Source: JBDGPU01 sp042219525
GTDB lineage: Archaea; Halobacteriota; Halobacteria; Halobacteriales; Haloferacaceae
Direction of reading: 5' to 3'
DNA length: 10,308 nucleotides
NCBI GenBank assembly: GCA_042219525.1
Contig: JBDGPU010000158.1
Span: forward strand, 1-10,308
In this document: positions 7,085 through 10,308 of the stretch, in pieces
Numbering within the stretch: the first letter of the stretch is position 1
Layout of the letters: the number at the start of each line of letters is the position of its first letter
Notes under the pieces: model-generated
The model's database searches: none
What the model saw: only the letters and a program-made list of their open reading frames with translations
What the model was told of the DNA's origin: nothing
Program-made: the position numbers and the translations under genes

Positions 7085-7576
7085 TTAGAGCCCGATCGCC
7101 TGGGCCAGCGAGTTCGCGTCGACGTCGAGGTTCAGGAGGTAGGCGTGGACCGCCCAGAACGCCGCAACCTGAAGCGCGGTGACGACGACCGTAACGAGCG
7201 TCGCGTACTTGCTGCTCGTCGTGACGCCGGAGGGGAAGCCGAATTCGCGGTCCGACAGCGGGTGAAACAGGGCGATCCCCCGCCGGCTGCCGACCACGTC
7301 GAGGACGTAGTGGGAGAGGACGCCCGCCCAGACAAAGTAGAGGTTCCCGAAGAGGACGGGATACGCCAGAAACACGCCGAGAACCGGGAGACTGTGGAGC
7401 GTCTTTCGATGGCGGCCGAACGCGGTGTCGACGTCGGGGAACAGCGCCCCGAGCACGAGGGGCACGCTCACTTGCGCGATCTTCTCGGCAGTCGCGAGCG
7501 TGACTGACGGCTCGAGCACGAACCCGACCCCGATCGCGAGCAGGATCGCGTTCAGCACGTGGCCTCGCTTGTTCAT
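7085..7576 (-). CDS. YdjM/DUF457-type putative membrane metal-dependent hydrolase
   Basis: A 163-residue integral membrane protein. Hydrophobic segments lie at about 8-30, 33-46, 62-87 and 124-148. The family signature is present: His6 near the N-terminus, PDVD at 47-50, RHRKTLHSLPVL at 55-66, SHYVLDV at 88-94 and LFHPLS at 103-108. The spaced His and Asp residues (His6, Asp48, Asp50, His56, His61, His89, Asp93, His105) resemble a metal site, and the family (PF04307) is annotated as putative membrane-bound metal-dependent hydrolases; a defined substrate is not known to me. The ATG at 7576 gives MNKRGHVLNA, the usual start with the conserved His close behind. Convergent with the 6201 gene and divergent from the aminotransferase, so probably monocistronic. 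No clear TATA box was seen upstream. Confidence 0.88.
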   Translation of the reverse strand: MNKRGHVLNAILLAIGVGFVLEPSVTLATAEKIAQVSVPLVLGALFPDVDTAFGRHRKTLHSLPVLGVFLAYPVLFGNLYFVWAGVLSHYVLDVVGSRRGIALFHPLSDREFGFPSGVTTSSKYATLVTVVVTALQVAAFWAVHAYLLNLDVDANSLAQAIGL

Positions 7577-7745
7577 CTACTGTCTATCCACGGGGGGACA
7601 ACTCAAGCGTTTCCATGGACAGCGACGGATTTTCCGACTGAGAGATCCCTGTCAGAATTTGGATGATTGAGCCGGCCACTGAACCAGTGGCGGTACGCCG
7701 TGCCGCCGACGAAAGACCCACCATCCCACCGCCCAACCGCCCCGT

Positions 7746-8849
7746 ATGGAGTACGAGGAGCCGCAATTCTTCCACGTCATGCAGTACGCCGGGGCCGCCG
7801 ACGGCGACGTCATCGACATGGTGAGCGGGAACCCCGACTGGGAGCCGCCGGCAGCGCTCCGCGACGCGCTGCACGAGTACGCCGACCTTGACCCGGACGC
7901 GTTCCAGTACCCACCCAGCGACGGCCTGCGCGAGCTCCGCGAGGAGATCGCCGAACGGCGCAACGTCGGCGTCGGCGAGGTGATCATCACGAACGGCACC
8001 GGTGAGGCGAACTACCTCGCGATGGCGCGCGCGCTCGACCGTGACGCGGGTGACGAGGCGATTCTCCTGGATCCAGTCTATCCGTACTATCCGGGGAAGG
8101 TCCAGATGCTCGGCGGGACCCCGAACCTCGTCCGGACCGACCGCGACGGGAGCATCGACCTCGACGCGATCCGCGAGGCCATCTCCGACGAGACCGCGCT
8201 GATCGCGTTGAACACGCCGAACAACCCCACCGGCGCGGTGTACGACCACGACGCCGTCGCCGAGGTCGTCGACCTCGCGGAGGAGCACGACGCGCTCGTG
8301 CTCGTCGACGAGGTGTACGACCACTTCGACCACACGGGCGAGTTCGAGAGCGCCGTGACGATCGACTCGGCCCACCGGATCGTCACCAGCGGCTTCTCGA
8401 AGTCGATGGCGATCACGGGGCTTCGGGTCGGGTACGCCATCGTCCCGCCGCAGCACGCCGACAACGCTCGAACCCGGCACATGCTCGTCAACGTCGCCGG
8501 CGCGCGCCCGTCCCAGTACGCCGTCTACCACGCCCTCCAGGAGACGGACCCCGATTACTACGCCAAGTCGCGCGAGCTCCTCCAGGATCGCATCGACGAG
8601 TTCACCGCCGCGCTCGACGAGGCGGGCGCGGAGTACACCCGCCCCGACGGCTCCTTCTACGTTCTCGCCCGCTTCGAAGGCTTCCCGGGCACGATGACCA
8701 ACGTGAAGAAGCTCATCGACGAGGCCGGCGTGGCGGGCATGCCTGGGGACACGTTCGGCACCGCGCGGAGCGACTGGCTCCGGTTCGCACTCGTGACACC
8801 GCGCGCGACGGAGGCCGCCGAGCGACTGGTCGACTACTTCTCCGAGTAG
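7746..8849 (+). CDS. Class I/II PLP-dependent aminotransferase
   Basis: A 367-residue fold-type I aminotransferase, cytoplasmic. Visible active-site residues: the PLP lysine Lys219 in SGFSKSMAITGLRVGY, Asn160 in TPNNPTG (157-163), Asp188 and Tyr191 in LVDEVYDH, Tyr112 in DPVYPYYP, Arg227, and a likely substrate-carboxylate Arg346 in WLRFAL. These place it with aspartate and aromatic aminotransferase-like enzymes, transferring an amino group between an amino acid and a 2-oxo acid. Substrate cannot be read from sequence. At 367 residues it is somewhat shorter than many subgroup members (about 380-400), with a short N-terminal arm (MEYEEPQFFHVMQYA). ATG 7746 lies in CCCGTATGGA, without a Shine-Dalgarno site. 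The ATPase gene follows after 57 bp on the same strand and may be co-transcribed. Confidence 0.93.
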   Translation: MEYEEPQFFHVMQYAGAADGDVIDMVSGNPDWEPPAALRDALHEYADLDPDAFQYPPSDGLRELREEIAERRNVGVGEVIITNGTGEANYLAMARALDRDAGDEAILLDPVYPYYPGKVQMLGGTPNLVRTDRDGSIDLDAIREAISDETALIALNTPNNPTGAVYDHDAVAEVVDLAEEHDALVLVDEVYDHFDHTGEFESAVTIDSAHRIVTSGFSKSMAITGLRVGYAIVPPQHADNARTRHMLVNVAGARPSQYAVYHALQETDPDYYAKSRELLQDRIDEFTAALDEAGAEYTRPDGSFYVLARFEGFPGTMTNVKKLIDEAGVAGMPGDTFGTARSDWLRFALVTPRATEAAERLVDYFSE

Positions 8850-8906
8850 GCCCGGTTCGCGCGCCGAGACCGACGCCCTCACAAGTCGCCCGTGAGTCCG
8901 TCCCGT

Positions 8907-10073
8907 ATGGACGAAATCGACGTCGAGCCGGTCGACGAGGTCGACGAGGAGATGGCGGTCGATGTCGACGCCGACCTGCCGGCAGGGGTCGACGCGCCGG
9001 AGTACGTGCTCTACGGCGGGAAGGGTGGCGTCGGCAAGACGACGATGGCGGCCGCGACGGGGCTCTCCTCGGCCGCGGGTGGCGTCGCGACGCTCGTCGT
9101 CTCCACCGACCCGGCCCACTCGCTGTCGGACACGTACAACACCGAAATCCCGGCCGAACCGGCTCGCATCCGCGAGGATATGCCGCTGTTCGCCGCGGAG
9201 ATCGACCCCGACGCCGCGATGGAGGAGGGGATGTTCGGCGCCGACGCCGACCCCCTCGGCGGCCTCGGCGACATGGGTGAGATGCTCGGCGGGATGGGCG
9301 GTACGGGAGGAGCAGGCGGCATGGGCGGCGCGGGCAGTGCGGGCGACGCAGGCGGCATGGGCGAGGACGGCGGCGGCCCGATCGGCGAGGACGCGACAGA
9401 AGGCCCCGGCGGACTCCTCGGCGGAACCATGCCCGGCGCGGACGAGGCGGCCGCGATGCGCCAGCTGCTCGAGTACCTCGACGACCCTCGCTTCGACCGC
9501 GTCATCGTCGACACGGCGCCGACGGGGCACACGCTACGGCTCCTCGAACTGCCCGAGATCATGGACTCGATGGTCGGGCGCGTGATGAAGCTCCGCCAGC
9601 AGTTCTCCGGTATGATGGACGGGATCAAGGGCATGTTCGGTGGCGGCGAGGAGGAGCCCGACGTGAGCGCCGACCTCGACGAGCTGCAGGAGCGTATCGA
9701 GCGCCTCCGGACCGTCCTGCAGGACCCGAACCAGACCGACTTCCGGGTCGTGATGATTCCGGAGGAGATGAGCGTCGTCGAGTCCGAGCGCCTCGTCACT
9801 CGTCTCGGCGAGTTCGAGATCCCGGTGAACACCATCGTCGTCAACCGCGTGATGGAGAACCTCGCGGACGTCGCCGACGTGAACCCGGACTGGGTCGTCG
9901 AGCCGAACCTCGAGGACTGCGAGTTCTGCCAGCGCCGCTGGAACGTCCAGCAGAACGCCCTCTCGAAGGCGACGGACCTGTTCATGCAGCGCGACGTGAA
10001 GCGCGTCCCGTTGCTGGCGGACGAAGTCCGCGGCGACGCTGCGCTGCGGGTCGTGGCAGCCTGTCTGGACTGA
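8907..10073 (+). CDS. ArsA/Get3-family ATPase with Gly/Met-rich insertion
   Basis: A 388-residue single-domain ATPase. It has the deviant Walker A GGKGGVGKTT (37-46, signature Lys39), switch I STDPAHSLSD (66-75) and the A-loop DTAPTGHTLRLL (202-213). A CxxC pair, Cys338 and Cys341 in EDCEFCQRR, matches the zinc-binding dimer site of Get3/TRC40, which escorts tail-anchored membrane proteins. The only other cysteine is Cys386, so the arsenite-binding cysteine triad of bacterial ArsA is absent, and bacterial ArsA is a tandem duplication whereas this is single. Residues about 114-175 are a Gly, Met, Ala and Asp-rich insertion between switch I and the A-loop, in the region where Get3 proteins carry the client-binding subdomain. 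The N-terminus (MDEIDVEPVDEVDEE) is very acidic. ATG 8907 is chosen; a GTG at 8892 would add five residues. Tail-anchored protein targeting is the likelier role; arsenite transport is not excluded, though no efflux gene is nearby. Confidence 0.92.
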   Translation: MDEIDVEPVDEVDEEMAVDVDADLPAGVDAPEYVLYGGKGGVGKTTMAAATGLSSAAGGVATLVVSTDPAHSLSDTYNTEIPAEPARIREDMPLFAAEIDPDAAMEEGMFGADADPLGGLGDMGEMLGGMGGTGGAGGMGGAGSAGDAGGMGEDGGGPIGEDATEGPGGLLGGTMPGADEAAAMRQLLEYLDDPRFDRVIVDTAPTGHTLRLLELPEIMDSMVGRVMKLRQQFSGMMDGIKGMFGGGEEEPDVSADLDELQERIERLRTVLQDPNQTDFRVVMIPEEMSVVESERLVTRLGEFEIPVNTIVVNRVMENLADVADVNPDWVVEPNLEDCEFCQRRWNVQQNALSKATDLFMQRDVKRVPLLADEVRGDAALRVVAACLD

Positions 10074-10149
10074 ACTTCCTCGTTTTCGGGAAATTTGGCA
10101 TTCTTCTTCGTTCGATTGCTTGGTGTCGCAGACGACTTCGCTGGGTGCG

Positions 10150-10200
10150 TTTTATAAGTCGCGGTCGTCGAGGATGGCGCTTTCTGCGAGGTTTGTGTAA
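10150..10200 (+). promoter_or_regulatory. TATA box plus distant copy of the opening-array core
   Basis: TTTTATAAG (10150-10158) is followed 17 nt later by GGCGCTTTCTG (10176-10186) and GAGGTTTGTG, which aligns with TATAAG, GGCCTTTCTGG and CGTTTACGG in the third unit of the array at 161-455. No protein-coding frame of useful size follows. This could be the promoter and 5' end of a small RNA, or a dispersed repeat copy. Confidence 0.45.
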
Positions 10201-10205
10201 TCGTC

Positions 10206-10308
10206 GTCGCTAGCGAGACCACTCGGCACACCCAGAAAGCCCCAGCCGCTGACCGGTCGCGCTGCTCGCTGCGCTCCTCACCCGGCTCGCTCACTGCGTT
10301 CGCTCGCC
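10206..10308 (-). repeat. Inverted array-like element and GCTCGCT-type repeats
   Basis: Read on the minus strand, 10244-10226 gives GGGGCTTTCTGGGTGTGCC, close to GGGCTTTCTGGGTGTCTGC in the second opening unit. It is preceded on that strand by GCGACCGGTCAGCGGCTG, like the sequence before the first unit. The remaining bases hold simple alternations of GCTCGCT and GCGTTCGCTC (10264-10306), a style common in haloarchaeal intergenic DNA. The plus strand also holds the palindrome TCGCTAGCGA (10207-10216). The element probably continues past the window edge. Confidence 0.5.

Noticed and set aside
8892..8906. GTG start for the ArsA/Get3 ATPase
   Set aside because: Adds only MSPSR before an ATG that begins a typical acidic N-terminus; the ATG is the simpler choice, though GTG is not excluded.
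7584..9530. 648-residue minus-strand frame antisense to the aminotransferase and ATPase
   Set aside because: Arg/Val/His/Asp-rich shadow of two well-supported genes, with no recognisable domain.
10074..10308. tRNA or other structured RNA gene after the ATPase
   Set aside because: No cloverleaf, CCA end or known RNA motif was seen; only a TATA-like box and repeat sequence support possible transcription.

Overview
The window reads as chromosomal DNA of a halophilic archaeon (Halobacteria). Genes are GC-rich with strong G/C third positions, the proteins are rich in Asp and Glu, Shine-Dalgarno sites are mostly absent, TATA-like boxes lie upstream of some genes, and one gene encodes the archaea-specific termination nuclease aCPSF1 (FttA). 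Species cannot be fixed from this sequence alone.

Layout. Positions 1-652 hold no convincing gene. They contain a 9-bp inverted repeat (62-93), two perfect triloop hairpins (104-124 and 128-150) and four degenerate tandem units of about 80 bp (161-455). A leaderless-type promoter at 622-627 then leads into a large cytoplasmic sensor histidine kinase (653-3820, MEDS-GAF-PAS-PAS-GAF-HisKA-HATPase). A short convergent spacer with imperfect direct repeats separates it from aCPSF1 on the minus strand (4026-5951). Divergent from aCPSF1, with a TTATAA box at 6151-6159 in the shared region, is a 161-residue acidic protein I do not recognise (6201-6686). The 398-bp gap after it holds 25-bp tandem repeats and a cluster of hairpins. 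Next are a YdjM/DUF457-type membrane protein on the minus strand (7085-7576), a class I/II PLP aminotransferase on the plus strand (7746-8849) and, 57 bp downstream, a single-domain ArsA/Get3-type ATPase (8907-10073) with a Gly/Met-rich insertion. The last 235 bases have no gene but contain a TATA box plus a further plus-strand copy and an inverted relative of the unit seen in the opening array.

How the parts fit. Most genes look like independent housekeeping or sensory units. The one plausible operon is aminotransferase plus ArsA/Get3 ATPase, same strand and closely spaced, but with no obvious functional link. The kinase has no response regulator beside it. No mobile element, CRISPR array, tRNA or rRNA was seen. 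The least explained material is the noncoding repeat family at both ends of the window: a TATAAG box about 11-17 nt before a CTTTCTG core, in tandem at the left and in plus and inverted form at the right. It could be a dispersed family of small promoter or RNA units, or a decaying repeat.
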